Shown: in pieces, positions 22,945 through 34,200 of the stretch | Layout: every line of letters begins with the position of its first letter | Numbering within the stretch: the stretch's first letter is position 1 | Assembly (NCBI GenBank): GCA_963932145.1 | Contig: OZ010574.1 | Coordinates: forward strand, 83,547,549-83,611,548 | Direction: 5' to 3' | From: Acanthosepion lycidas | Lineage: Eukaryota > Mollusca > Cephalopoda > Sepiida > Sepiidae | DNA length: 64,000 nucleotides | Notes under the pieces: model-generated | Told to the model about the DNA's origin: nothing | The model's input: the letters and a program-made list of their open reading frames with translations, nothing else | Databases searched by the model: none | Made by a program: the position numbers and the translations under genes

Positions 22945-24190
22945 ATTTCTGGAAGAAAGATTTATTCTCCTATTTGGTTTTACCCAGTTATGGACATTAT
23001 TATATCTGAGATATAATAAAAATGTAATTCACAGACAGAACAGAATGACTTAAATGAAAAGGAATGACCAATATTCTATGTCCTCTGAGAAACTTTTATA
23101 TTACTAAGACAGACACAGAAACATATATACATATATAAAGAGTGTTCTAATAACTTGGATCGATTTTTAATGTGAATTAAGTTTAAATGTCTAATGAATT
23201 TTTTTTACCTTCAGATTTAACAACTTAAGTCTTTGGAAATTTCAACCATGGAAAAATTAACAATCAAACAACCTGTTAAAATTATCAATCCTATTATGAA
23301 TATGGACATTCAAACAGAAATGCATTTTGCGCACTTTGCAATTTTTTAGTCAACATAATCGACCCAGTGAGAGTGCATTTGGAAACGACGTAATTTTGTT
23401 GTGGAGAGGTTCAATTCCTGTGTGCGATGATGAATAGAAGTGTCTGGACTTTTGGCCACATTCTCGTGCACTGCAGCAATGTTTTGAGCTGAACTGCATA
23501 AATGAGCATGCAATGGTGTTTTCATATCTGCCACCAACCCAGTTTGTTTGAATTTATGAACAATTTTTCCAGTTGCACTCTTGAAACTTTAACACATTTG
23601 ACTGTTAATCTTTCCATGGTTGAAATTACCAAAGAATTAAGTTGTTATATCTGAAACTAAAAAGAAAAAAATCATTAGATGCTTACACTTAATTCACATT
23701 TAAAATCAGTCCAAGTTATTGGAACACCCTTTACAAGTGTCCTATGCAGAGAAAAATATATCATATATATCTACACAGCAAAGTAGAATGTAAGGAGAAA
23801 CAAAAAGGAAATATTTTACATAAAATATGGAGATACACCTGGGTCTGAAGAAGCCAGAACTCCAGATTCAAAAGAGCTGGAAGCATCTACTATTTTCCAG
23901 GCAAGGATATATTCCATGAACAGAAAGTTTTGGTTTTTGCCAAATTGAGAATTGCAAGTTGGAATTTCATTCTATATCTGGGAAAAATATATTCCCAAAG
24001 GGAAACGTCACTCTAAACTTGTAAGCTACTAAAGAAATCAACCTCCCTTTTTGGCTGCTGCAAAATGAACTGAAAACTGACAGCTGCTTTAACCACTGTA
24101 TTAAGTTATATCACTGTGGCCATCACATGACTCATGTGACTTATCTCTGTAAAAGGGAGATAATCATCTTCTGTCTCCCAACAAGATGCT
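22945..24190. repeat. Dispersed ~680-bp repeat, copy 2, split by a transposon
   Basis: Matches copy 1 at 7935-8625 on both sides of the insertion: 'ggaagaaagatttattct' at the left, 'atctacacagcaaagtaga' and 'tatattcccaaagggaaa' at the right. Joining 23137 to 23734 restores the copy-1 order. Confidence 0.75.
23138..23731 (-). mobile_element. 594-bp Tc1/mariner relative with ~120-bp inverted ends and HTH remnant
   Basis: Ends 'aagagtgttctaataacttg' and its inverse at 23712-23731, with similarity extending about 120 bp inward. TA flanks both sides (23136-23137, 23732-23733). The minus strand encodes KIVHKFKQTGLVADMKTP, then NIAAVHENVAKSPDTSIHHR and TQELNLSTTKLR. This is the helix-turn-helix region of transposases whose N-terminus usually carries 'ENIAAV.ESV...P..SI.RR.Q.LG.S..T..RIL'. 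No catalytic domain remains. Both inverted ends carry the ATG-containing block 'ccatggaaa', so the start codon region is inside the terminal repeat. Confidence 0.85.
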
Positions 24191-24801
24191 AATATCTCAG
24201 ATTTATTTATTTTTACCTATTGAGTGATTGATTTATTTTACAGCTTATCAATACTTTGTGGGTTAATTAAAGCCAAAACATATTTTTGAATTGTAAGAAT
24301 CATTGCATTAACAATTTGTTGACAACACATGAATTTTCCAGATAACATTACTTTTGTTCAAGTACATTTAGCCATTGATCATCATCCATAATCATTATCA
24401 GGAAAGTTAATATTATCAGTGAGAAATTGATGTGTCATCGAGAAAAACATTTATTATCTGAATCCTGGAATTTTAAGAAAGCTACATTTCTAAAGTTAAT
24501 CTACGTGTATTTTATACAAGTGACATTGTTTTCAAAACAATGATATGAATGAGCAAATAAAATAAATATAAAAAAAATTAAGAACAAAATAGTACACACC
24601 TGTCCTGATATAAATCAAAATCAAAACATTATTAACTCATTCTATTGTAATCAGGCTGAAAAGGCCATTATAAATATAATGTACAAGTATATATCACTTA
24701 ATGATTGTAATTCATTCCTATCTTTATTACAAAAATGTAAAATATTAATCATTATCGATAGTACAAGTGTTCAAAATTTGCCCTCATGTAAAAACAGAAT
24801 T

Positions 24802-24802
<1 letters not shown>
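24191..24802. other. Non-coding stretch
   Basis: No element or gene recognised. Confidence 0.5.

Positions 24803-24842
<40 letters not shown>
24803..24842. repeat. (TA)n microsatellite
   Basis: TA tract of about 34 bp plus 'gtatatatt', bounding the tandem array that follows. Confidence 0.95.
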
Positions 24843-24844
<2 letters not shown>

Positions 24845-24845
24845 T

Positions 24846-25312
24846 ATTAATATGGTCATCCACATACAGGCCTGTTTCGTTATATCACTGTGTGGCTAGA
24901 CATCCAGTTGCTTCATGATGGGATTGAAACTTTACCAATTTGGCATCAGTCAAAGATCCTACCCCTAAGCTATCGGCACATGCCATAGAGACAGGAAAAT
25001 TCTAACATATTGTTTATGGATGCAAACAAACGCCAGCAACCAACAGTGCTTAATGAAGAGCTGTAGATTAATAACGTTGATGGCCACTGTTTTGGAATTA
25101 TCTTTCTTCCTCATTTGAATAGATGAGAATTTTTTATTATAAATATAGTTATCCACATACAGGTCTGTTTTGCTGTATCACAGTGTGGCTAGGCATCCAG
25201 TTGCTTCATGCCGGGATTGGAACCCTACCGATTTGGCATCAGTTGGGGATCCTATCCTTAAGATATTGGTGCACAGCAGAGAGAAAGGAAAATTCTAATG
25301 TATTGTTTATGG

Positions 25313-25317
<5 letters not shown>
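24846..25317 (-). repeat. 1.5-unit tandem array of a ~295-bp tRNA-like repeat, bounded by (TA)n
   Basis: The unit starts at ~24854 and restarts at ~25148, with shared 'tccacatacagg.ctgttt', 'tgtggctag.catccagttg', 'tttggcatcag' and 'attgtttatggat'. Read on the minus strand it holds an A-box-like 'tagcttaggggtagga' and a B-box-like 'ggtttcaatcc' or relic, so the unit is tRNA-derived. It is flanked by (TA)n at 24803-24842 and 25318-25346. The same architecture occurs at 38983-39435. Confidence 0.8.
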
Positions 25318-25345
<28 letters not shown>

Positions 25346-25429
25346 GCATTTTTTATTTCTTATTTTATTTTTTTTATTTTTTAAACAACATCTAAGATAT
25401 TATTACAGTTAGATTTATGTTAGGAATAT

Positions 25430-25587
25430 TCATTCCATATCACGTGATGTCCACATCTCGCGACGGACGCTACTTGTAAACAAACAGTTATTTCTGAAGA
25501 AAGATTGATACCAAACTGAAATATCAAATATATATACACATAAATAAATACTTTCATAAAAGAACATTATTATTTTTTTAATTTGCA

Positions 25588-25595
<8 letters not shown>
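25430..25595 (+). mobile_element. Hammerhead-motif repeat family, single-arm copy
   Basis: Block order is 'ccatatcacgtgat', 'tctcgcgacggacgctactt', 'caaacagttatttctgaaga', 'atatcaaatatata' and 'tttgcaacttta', then (TA)n. The same blocks occur inverted at 35775-35960. No coding frame. Bounded by (TA)n on the right. Confidence 0.75.
25489..25530 (+). ncRNA. Hammerhead-ribozyme-like motif
   Basis: Plus strand: TATTT, CTGAAGA, A, AGATTG-loop-CAAACT, GAAA, TATC, AAATA. Outer TATTT/AAATA can pair as stem I. AGATTG/CAAACT forms stem II with one mismatch. A-T/T-A next to the NUH-type 'ATC' could be a minimal stem III. Hammerhead cores are CUGANGA...GAAA. The fit carries one extra base between the core and stem II, so activity is uncertain. 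Confidence 0.5.

Positions 25596-25665
<70 letters not shown>
25592..25665. repeat. (TA)n-(CA)n microsatellite
   Basis: About 60 bp TA then 13 bp CA, abutting the left end of the Tigger-type element. Confidence 0.95.
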
Positions 25666-25667
25666 GA

Positions 25668-27842
25668 GTACTACCTTGACTTATGAGTGTCACAACTAAT
25701 GAGTTTTTTGAGATACAAGCTTTCTCTCAGCCAATATTTTGCTTTGAGTTGAGAGCTAAAATTCAGGTTACAAGCCACCTTCAGAAACCCCACTGCTATT
25801 TGGCGCAGTAAATCCTGCAACATCTGCACAGCATCCTTTGTCTTATTTGTTCACTTTAAGTGGTTAGCTCACAGTCAAAGCATCTATGTCATGCTTGCAT
25901 TTATGCTTGCAGTTATTTTGCTAAACTTCGTTTTTCCAACAATGGGTACAAAGAAAGTGATTGCAAATGACAGTGCTGAGAAGAAGAAGCAGCAGATGAT
26001 GTGCATTGAATTAAAGACAGAAATTATCAAAAAAATGACCAAACTGTGCATTTAGTTGACTTGGCGAAACAGCATGAGCATAGCTCTTCTATAATCTCCA
26101 CCATACTGAAGCAGAAGAAGTTGATAAAGGCTATAATGCCAGCCAAGGGCATTAAAATAATTTCTAAACAGCAGACATCTATTCATAAAAATATGTAGAA
26201 GATGCTGATAGTGTGTTAAGAGAGAAGCAGCTTTTATGAGATACTGTGATGTCTATAATCTGTAAGAAAGCACAAGCAGACCCCAGGCATTTCAACAGAT
26301 GAGGCATTGGGCAAGGCGATTAAAGCCAGTTAGGGTTGGTTCAAGAATTTTGAAACAAGTACCAGCATACACTCTATTGTCAGGCATGGTGAGGCAGTGA
26401 GCATGGATATGAAGGCAAACTTTTGCTGATAATATGGCAGTCAAAGGATACATCTACCAGCAAGTTTTCAACTGTGATGAGAGAGGACATTTTTGGAAGA
26501 AGATGCCAAGGAAAACTTATATAATGGCAGAGGATGCCAGGCCACAAACCCATGAAGGATAGTCTAACACATGCACTGAGCACCAATGCAAGCAGGGACA
26601 GCAAGATTAAGTTGTAGATCATTTACAATTCAAAAAACCCAGGAGCATTTGTCACAAGATTCTGAAAGAAAAACTGCAGGTTACGTGGAGGGCAAACCTG
26701 AGGGTGTGGGTAACCAGGCAGTTCTTTGTGGTTTGGGTGAATTTGGTCTTTGGTCCTGATGTCAAGAAATATTTCCAGGAAATTAACCGACCTCTGCAAA
26801 CACTTCTCATCCTGGACAAAGCACCTGCTCACCCACCTAACCTCGAAGATGACATCCTTGAAGAGTTCAAGTGATCAAGCAGGTGATTCTTAATTTCAAG
26901 CAGCTTTTTACCAGTCACTTGTTCTGCTGCTGCTTTGAGGTGATGGAGAGCAGAAACTTCAACCTTCAAGAGTTCTGGAAGGACCACTATAACATCATGA
27001 TATCCCTCAGAATTATCAAAATGGCCTAGGAGGGTGTTACAAAGAGGACCTTGACCTCTGTGTGGCCTGGGGTTGTGTCTGAAATGAACTTTGGAAGACT
27101 TGAACCTGAAGTGGTAGTGGTGGAGGAATTTTATCTCTCAGCAAATCCATGGGGTCTGAACATGAATGAAAGTGACATCAATGAGCTTATTGAAGAGCAC
27201 TCCAAGGAACTGACAATGGAGGAAGCTAATGGAGGCTACAGACACAGCAGCACTTTGGTGGTTTTGCAGGAAATAGGTGACACAGAGGAGATTATCTCTA
27301 CAAGTGAGCTAAAGGAAATGTTGGGAATGTGGGAGAAACTTACAGACTTTATTCAAAAGAAATACTCAGAAAAAAAGTTGCAACTGGAGTGCAATGGCAC
27401 TATTTAATGACACTTGCCTAACTCATTTTGGAAACATTCTGAAAGAGAGAATGAAACGGACCTCAGTGGAAAGTTTTTTTTATCAAAAACCCCTGCAGAT
27501 GAAAGTGAAGAAAACATGACAAAAAGGGCAAAAATTAGCAAATAAGTAAATACCGTACATTATATTTAATAAATAGGTAAATACCGTACATTATATTTAA
27601 TAAAACCAGTTTATTGCATTACATTCTATTGTTTTGTGTTTTTATACAATATTCATTATTTATAAGTACATTTTCCTTATTTAAAACATTGTAACAAAAA
27701 CAATTGTGAAGTTTTGGGGTGTGCCAGAAAGGATTAATGGCATTACAATTCATTTCACTGGTGAAAATTCATTTGACATTCGAGTAATTTGAGTTACGAG
27801 CACCATCATCAAATGGATTAAACCCCTAAGTCAAGGCACCAC
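25668..27842 (+). mobile_element. Tigger/pogo-type DNA transposon, 2175 bp, decayed
   Basis: Left end 'gtactaccttgacttatgag'. The right end read inverted gives 'gtggtgccttgacttagggg'. A TA follows the right end and a decayed GA precedes the left one. A long 3' non-coding part contains a 26-bp direct duplication with 'ataccgtacattatatttaa' at 27550-27600. Both flanks are (TA)n tracts, consistent with the TA target preference of pogo/Tigger elements. Confidence 0.88.
25942..27407 (+). pseudogene. Tigger-type (CENP-B-like, DDE_1) transposase, frameshifted
   Basis: An ATG at 25942 starts MGTKKVIANDSAEKKKQQ and an N-terminal HTH. CENP-B-like pieces follow (WFKNF-type, RHGEA). At 26470 CDERGHFWKKMPRKTY holds the first catalytic D. 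At about 26805 LLILDKAPAHP holds the second D (usual form LLLLDNAPGHP). FCCCFEVMESRNF.EFWKDHYN corresponds to the usual 'TLREFWK.YN' block. From 27051 an intact 118-codon frame covers the acidic C-terminus (ELIEEHSKELTMEE, TSELKEMLGMWEKL). Multiple stops and frame changes lie between these blocks and the third acid is not clear. Confidence 0.88.

Positions 27843-27905
<63 letters not shown>
27843..27905. repeat. (TA)n microsatellite
   Basis: Right flank of the Tigger element; TA with one 'gtatata' interruption. Confidence 0.95.
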
Positions 27906-27909
<4 letters not shown>

Positions 27910-28038
27910 GAAAAACAAAAAATGTTGATGGAACTAATGGACAACTTGCCAAAATCTAAAACTCTTATCCAGATAATGTCTCAAACAAAAATGACAATAC
28001 TGAAAAAAGAAAAAAAAAAAGGCAAACCAACCTATTCA

Positions 28039-28041
<3 letters not shown>

Positions 28042-28108
<67 letters not shown>
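28042..28108. repeat. (TA)n microsatellite
   Basis: Perfect alternating TA of about 67 bp. Confidence 0.97.
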
Positions 28109-28112
<4 letters not shown>

Positions 28113-28429
28113 GTGTGTGCATGTGTGTATGCAAATGAGATAGCAATACCATCAAAAAATGCTATTAAAAAGTACAGGACAAAAGTCAGTATGTAACAGG
28201 TGGAAATCTAACAAAATATTTCTTCTATAAAATAGAATAAAAATAATAAAATGTCTGGTGTGGAAAAGATAGGCCTTTTGTTAACAGCAGAATATGAGTT
28301 CAAATGTCCATAGTTTTTAACAAAGAGAACTGTCTGTTTACTGACTCTTCAAATTCCCTTCACGAACACCAAAAAGAAATGAAGTTGTACAGTAGCTTTC
28401 TTTTTTTTATAATCCTTGAATTACAATGA

Positions 28430-28670
28430 CTTCTTGGGAAAAAAGAGTAGAGTGGTTTCCCAGTGCTTTTCCATGGCGTTTATATTCAGAGTAATCTTTC
28501 TCTTAGATGAGCTGCCATCCAAGGCTATAGAGTGCAGCCTCACAGCTAGGGGATAAAAGATGTATTCATGCCTTTCCCAAAGACATTTGTGTGAAAGGGA
28601 CAAACTAGGCTGGAATTTTAAATTGGCTATTCCTGTTAGCATGCATATGTAGTTCAAGGTTCAAAATTAG
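28430..28670 (-). mobile_element. SINE relic, minus orientation
   Basis: The plus strand shows the inverse of the SINE body: 'tctcttagatgagctgccat' and 'ccaaggctatag', then 'cctttcccaaagacatttgt' and the inverted B box 'aggctggaatttt'. It matches 32960 and 53190 in the same orientation and 33935 in the opposite one. Confidence 0.65.
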
Positions 28671-29140
28671 CAAGGTCTTTCAGAGAGTTGCATTTTTATT
28701 CTCTGATAGTGTAGTTAGAACAGACTAAGATTGAGGAAGTGATCAAGATAGATGAAGGAATAAACCTGGATAGATTGATTGATTGATTAAAGAGTAGTTG
28801 TCTACTTTTTTATGTGCTTTCACCACATCATCAGCAGCCATTGGATGGCATTTATACGTAAGATTTTTCCTTTAAATTGTAACATTGTCAATACAAGCAG
28901 AATAACTTTTTTCCTTCATTCCTAAAACAGAAATGAATGTACAAAAATAACCAGAAATCTTTGTGAAACACAACACTGCCCAGAGAAAGAAAAATAAAGA
29001 AACCATTTTGTTTTGATAAAATAAATAAATAAAAAGCTAATTTGAATCAACTGCTACACCGATAACCTGCAAGGTAGTCTTTTTTAAGCTTTTATTTCCC
29101 CTGATGCCATTATATAGTTTTGTCCTAAGCCTGGGGAAAA
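28671..29140. other. Non-coding stretch
   Basis: Contains a short 'gattgattgattga' run near 28777. No gene or element boundary recognised. Confidence 0.45.
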
Positions 29141-29141
29141 C

Positions 29142-29152
29142 CACTACATTAC

Positions 29153-29200
<48 letters not shown>

Positions 29201-29234
29201 CATTACTTTCATATATATATATATATTACATTAC

Positions 29235-29270
<36 letters not shown>
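29142..29270. repeat. Higher-order (TA)n array with a 14-bp spacer
   Basis: Three TA blocks of unequal length, each preceded by the same spacer, 'tacattactttca'. Confidence 0.9.
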
Positions 29271-29271
<1 letters not shown>

Positions 29272-29278
<7 letters not shown>

Positions 29279-29731
29279 GCATTCTCTTTTTTTATATTGA
29301 AATATTCTCTTTTTTGTGACTTTTTTTACAAACATGTCTACTTATTGCCTCACTGTATGAGCCAAGTCTCATTCTAGGCTAATTTTTTGTATTGTTTTTT
29401 TTTTGTTTTTGCACTTTTTTTTTATTTGTGCTTTACATTTTTAGTCTGGCTGGTCTGCACCTTTTTTTTTTTTACACTAAACATAAAAAAGATAATGTTT
29501 GCACATGTCTGGATATATATGTTCTAAAAAAATGGGGTTTCATATTTATTCTTGCTTAAAAAATCCTTTTCTCCTGGAAATTAAAATATTTACCATTGGT
29601 TTTGTAACATTTACACTAAATAGCCTGATTAATCCAGTGTCAATTCTTGAACACTGGCAATATCATCTTCCTGATTTGCAATACATTTCTATTCAAAGAT
29701 CATTAGCAAATCATTTACAATGCATACATAC
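29272..29731. other. Poly-T-rich non-coding stretch
   Basis: Several T runs at 29395-29475. No gene. Confidence 0.5.

Positions 29732-29771
<40 letters not shown>
29732..29771. repeat. (TA)n microsatellite
   Basis: TA tract of about 40 bp with a small interruption. Confidence 0.9.
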
Positions 29772-29775
<4 letters not shown>

Positions 29776-30261
29776 CTCCATTCTATCAGTAATACTTGTA
29801 TGTACAACTGTTATGTCCAGGATCAAAGTGTAGTATCTGCCTTATACTTCCCAGATGCTTTCAGACCAAGAAATCTATATATTGATGTTGATGTTGAATT
29901 TGGAAAAGCAAGAAAGAGAAGGAAAGGAAAAGAAGGTGTGAAGGAAGGAAGAGAGGACATAAGAAAGTTTGAGGAAAATGAAACAAAAACAATCTGAAAG
30001 GACACATATGTAGAAAGAGATTAAAAAAGAAATTGCTTGGCTTGGTCACAAGATATAGAGTATCAATGAGTCTAAAATTGAAAGAGATATATAGTATCAA
30101 TGAGTCTAAAATTGAAAGACAGCCTGAGACATAAAGATCTAAGTATTGTAATACATTAATACTTGAAAGAGAGATAGAGCAAAAGAAAGGTAAAAAAAAG
30201 GACACGTTACAAAATATTGGGGCATTCATTTTTTTATATGTTGGCTTGGTGGGTTATTTAA
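29772..30261. other. Purine-rich stretch with a short direct repeat
   Basis: 'gtatcaatgagtctaaaatt' occurs twice, at 30059 and 30091, the second preceded by 'gatata'. A 65-residue plus-strand frame (29800-29997) is Lys/Glu-rich and unrecognised. Both strands are open, so coding is not supported. Confidence 0.4.
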
Positions 30262-30356
30262 TGTCAAATTTTGTGCTGGGCAAACAGTGAGAATCGAATT
30301 CACTACTATCTCAGAATAGTCAGCCAGATTATCATTTTTAACTAATATGCCATGCC
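30262..30356 (-). mobile_element. tRNA-like SINE head
   Basis: Minus strand: 'ggcatggcatattagtt' (A-box-like), then 'gtgaattcgattctcac' (B-box-like) about 45 bp downstream, the usual tRNA spacing. No body matched. Confidence 0.5.
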
Positions 30357-32959
30357 AAAGTGTCATTTTCACATATGAAACTAATCTATGTGTTTGTAAT
30401 GCTTTGATAAAACAACATGGATGGGCAATGAAAATTGTAAGGGATAAGGGAATAAATGAGAAGATACAAGCAAATGATGAGAGAAGAGTAGATATAATGG
30501 GTAATCTTAGTTCTAATGTGTTTCTATCAATATCATGATTTTATAATAAGTTTGTGTTAAAATAATTTACAATATATTTTTATCATAAAATTAAAAAAAA
30601 TTATGATCTGTTTCTGTACATGCTTTTTGCATTTAATTATCCTGACATATGTAATCATTAGTGTTAATGTAGCACTTGGAAATAGAGAATATCTATCCAG
30701 TCTTCAGTTGCTCATCATAGGCATTAGTATATTCATGATATACTAATACCTTAACCCAACAAAGGAAGGACCAGAATAACTGAAAACGATGAATACAAAA
30801 TATGCATTGTGTTAAGAAAGATTTTATGTGCAAATATGTCATACACAATATTATATAAAAATATGTATATACCTGTAAGTATTTATCCCACACAGAGAAA
30901 CTATAACACATATGGATAAAGCAACAAGTGTGAATAGGTGGAAATTGAGAGAGTCTTACTTGTAATATTTTCCAAATGGAAAATATTCAAGCAGCTGGTG
31001 TATTTTCTGTTCTTTGTTGAGACCATGTTGATTCCATACATTCTCCTTACTTCTGTTGGCTATGCTATTATGACTATCTTCCTCATGGTCTACATAGCAA
31101 CTGGGGTTTATCATGCCATTAACTGATATCTTTCATCAACTATCACATGGCCCTCTGCATTTTTTGATATATTTGTTTAATAAATACTACCAAGGATTAC
31201 ATCAGTAGGTAGTTTAAATTGATTAAGTAAAATGAATAATATAGGAAGAAAGAAAAAAAAAATTACAATTTCATATGATTGCATCATATAAAAAAATCTT
31301 CATTTGCATATTTAAACAATATTCTTGGTGACTGTCAGCAGTATCATCTTTTTGGAATAAATATATTTTTTTAAAAACATTATGTATATTCAAAGGCAGG
31401 GATTGTTTTTATAGAAAATGTTCTTCTATTTACAACTAAAATAAAAATATTACATAAATATTTTTTCAGTTACATGTTTACAATAGAATGTCCTTAACAT
31501 CATTTTTGACAGCATTGATTTATTTATTTGTTAAATGTCAACAAACCAGAGAAAGGGAAATTTCTAAAGCAGTAAAAACTTTTCAAATATTTTTTACAAG
31601 ACGGAATAAAAAAAGTTTCAGTGTTCAACATTTATTCCACATTTTTTATCTATATTTTTATATGCAATACCTATCTTAATATTTCAGAAAGTATCTGCTG
31701 TTAATAAGAAAAGCCCTTTGCGGTAGTTATGTTAGTGTTCTATATTTTATAATATTATTCAAGAATGAATTAGGAAAACAAGAAACAGGAGGGAAAAATT
31801 TTTATCTATATTATAGGGATCTAATAACTGATTTTGTTTACACAATTCCATTAAAATATTCAAATTTGAAGAATAAAACAATTTTCCTTTCAGTCTGCAA
31901 CTTCATAATAATCATGTGGGATCTTCATTTCCACTCACTCTGGTAATAATAATAATAATAATGATGTTTGTTATAAAAACTGAAATGAAAATCATATTAA
32001 CAGTGAAAGAGGAAAATAAATGAAAGGTATTAATGATTTTTACATATAATATTAATATCTGTATCTTGTAAAAATTATATGCAAAGAAATTTTTTCTCAA
32101 AACATGCATATCATAGTTTTATTCAAAAAATTAATCTTTTGACTTCATTTTCCTTCCCTCTTCTACAATTAATTTCCCATACTTTATTACAACAAAAAAA
32201 AAACAGTTTTCTGAATTATATTTTCAAAAATCATTTAATACAAGATTCCGGCTAGCTAGAATGAGTCAAATTACAATTTAAGCTACCTTTAAATATAGTT
32301 GGAATTTGGCTAATCAAAGAGTTGTCTCCCCCATATTGATCTATTTCTTAATAATTATAACAGAAATACTATGAGTAGGAAGTTATTTGACAGAGTTAAA
32401 TGAGCCACCAATAAAATTTGTTCTTTTCTAGGAAAATAAATTCAGGAAAGCAGACCAGACAAACACAAATTTCAAAACTTGAAACTGTTTTTTGATAAAA
32501 ACGTTTCACAGGAACGCATTATCATACTAAGCCAATTTATGTGCCATTCTTTATACTGATTTGCATCCACATATTTGTTGTTTTGAACACAACAATTCTC
32601 TTGGAGAATTAAAATATTTTCTCATAAGTCTCATATTTAGAATGCATCATTTCAAAAATCTTGATTGTCATTTGGTATCTGTAAATCATTTTAAAAAAAT
32701 GTATCATGATTGTCAAAATTATAGGTAATAGGATTTTTAAGGGGATATTTTATGATGAAATTATTTAAATGATTTTATGATTTATAATGTGACATATGAT
32801 TTTGAAAAGGATGCGTGACATGATTTTTAAGGTGATGTGTTTTGATTTAAATTTGAGAAATTTCCTTAATTAAAATGCTATCCTTTTATTTGATAATTTT
32901 ACAGTATTTTTTTTTTTTTTTGCCGGAGTACATTTTTAATACCATATCCCTTCATGATC
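30357..32959. other. Long AT-rich non-coding stretch
   Basis: No gene. A 62-codon hydrophobic frame at 30938-31126 and a 63-codon frame at 31488-31679 lack splice context or recognised domains. Short (AAT)n near 31945. Confidence 0.45.
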
Positions 32960-33235
32960 AACGTGATCATGACACTCCACAACTTTCTTTATTATCTGTG
33001 AACTGCTATGCTTTATTGGGAAACGTAGTGGAGTAGTTTCCTTTTGTCTTCTCCAGAGTTTAGAGTACATAATTTTTCTTCTCTTAGACTAGTTACCACC
33101 CAAAGCTAGAAAGTTCAGTATACCATTTCCCCCATCACTGGTGAGAGAAGAAATGATTTCATGCCTTATACATGGACATCTGTGTGAAAGTGAATGCAGC
33201 AGACTAGGCCAGCTGTTTTCTTTTCTTTTGAAAAT
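32960..33235 (-). mobile_element. SINE relic, minus orientation
   Basis: Inverse SINE body with 'ttctcttagactagttacca' and 'cccaaagctag', the internal 'atttcatgcc' and the inverted head 'gactaggccagctg'. Collinear with 28430-28670. Confidence 0.6.
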
Positions 33236-33930
33236 TATGGAATGGGAACATGACTAACTTTTATCATTTTGATCACACATCGTACAAAAATGTTTTCTAT
33301 TTTATCATGTAAATAAATCACGGAACTAAACTATTTATTTACCAACTTCTTCAAAATCTTTATTGCTCTGTTAGAGATGTCCGAGATGTTAGGATTTTAG
33401 ATGATATTTTTTTCCTAAATAGCTACCCAATATAAAGCACATGAGCCACACAAGACAGAGCGTCACTGAATGGGGTTGTTGTATGACCATAAGAGGGCAA
33501 AGTAAATGCAGATTATGAGGATATGTAAGTTAGATAATGGTTGAGCTTAGATATGAAAAGATTAAGATTATAACAATCATGGAATCATCCTATTGGCAAT
33601 CTGTCCTACAAGATACTAGTTCTCATGGTAGAAGTTGTCTTAGTAAAATGTCCTTCTTATCAATGGAATGTAAGGGAAATGTAGATGATTCAACTCTGTG
33701 TATGTGGCATGACATGTTCTAACTGTAAACATCTGAACTGAGAGAAACTAAAGACTGTAGCTGGTCTGAACATTTGCCATAGAAATTCTGATAGAGTAAA
33801 ACTGTATGTTTAAAAATAACTCATCATCCATTAGGCTGTGTGAAGATGAATTTGGATGTATTGCTTTCTCTTTAACCACCATTGATTGATAATATGCCAT
33901 AATTATATATTAATATTATATATAGAGAGA
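33236..33930. other. Non-coding stretch
   Basis: A 61-codon frame at 33537 has no recognised domain. No repeats identified. Confidence 0.4.
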
Positions 33931-33934
33931 GTAA

Positions 33935-34200
33935 TGGATAGCAGCTCAGATTGAGAAATTGGAGAACCAGTCAAATCCACTTACATGCTAATACCCTTGG
34001 GAAAGGTATGAATCATTTTCTTCTCCCCACAAGATAGAGATAAATAGCAGGACAGACTGAGTTCTATAGCCTTGGGTGGCAACCAGTCTAGGAGAAGTCA
34101 AAACCAGTCTGGAGTGGTTTGGCTCCATCAGACTATCTTGCCCAAGAAACACCATTTCTACTGTGCAGTACTTGTGGTTCCCCTATGACCCTGATGGATC
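33935..34200 (+). mobile_element. SINE, plus orientation
   Basis: 'gatagcagctcagattgaga' (A-box region), then 'acttacatgctaataccctt', 'gggaaaggtatgaatcattt', 'cttctccccacaag' and 'ttgggtggcaaccagtctag'. The B box is partly deleted. Collinear with 54957. Confidence 0.7.

Noticed and set aside
28795..28850. Minus-strand CTGATGATGTGGTGAAAGC as a hammerhead core
   Set aside because: There is no room for stem II between the two core blocks.
30938..31126. 62-codon frame predicted to be membrane-spanning
   Set aside because: Short, no splice borders, and hydrophobicity is expected by composition; no family recognised.
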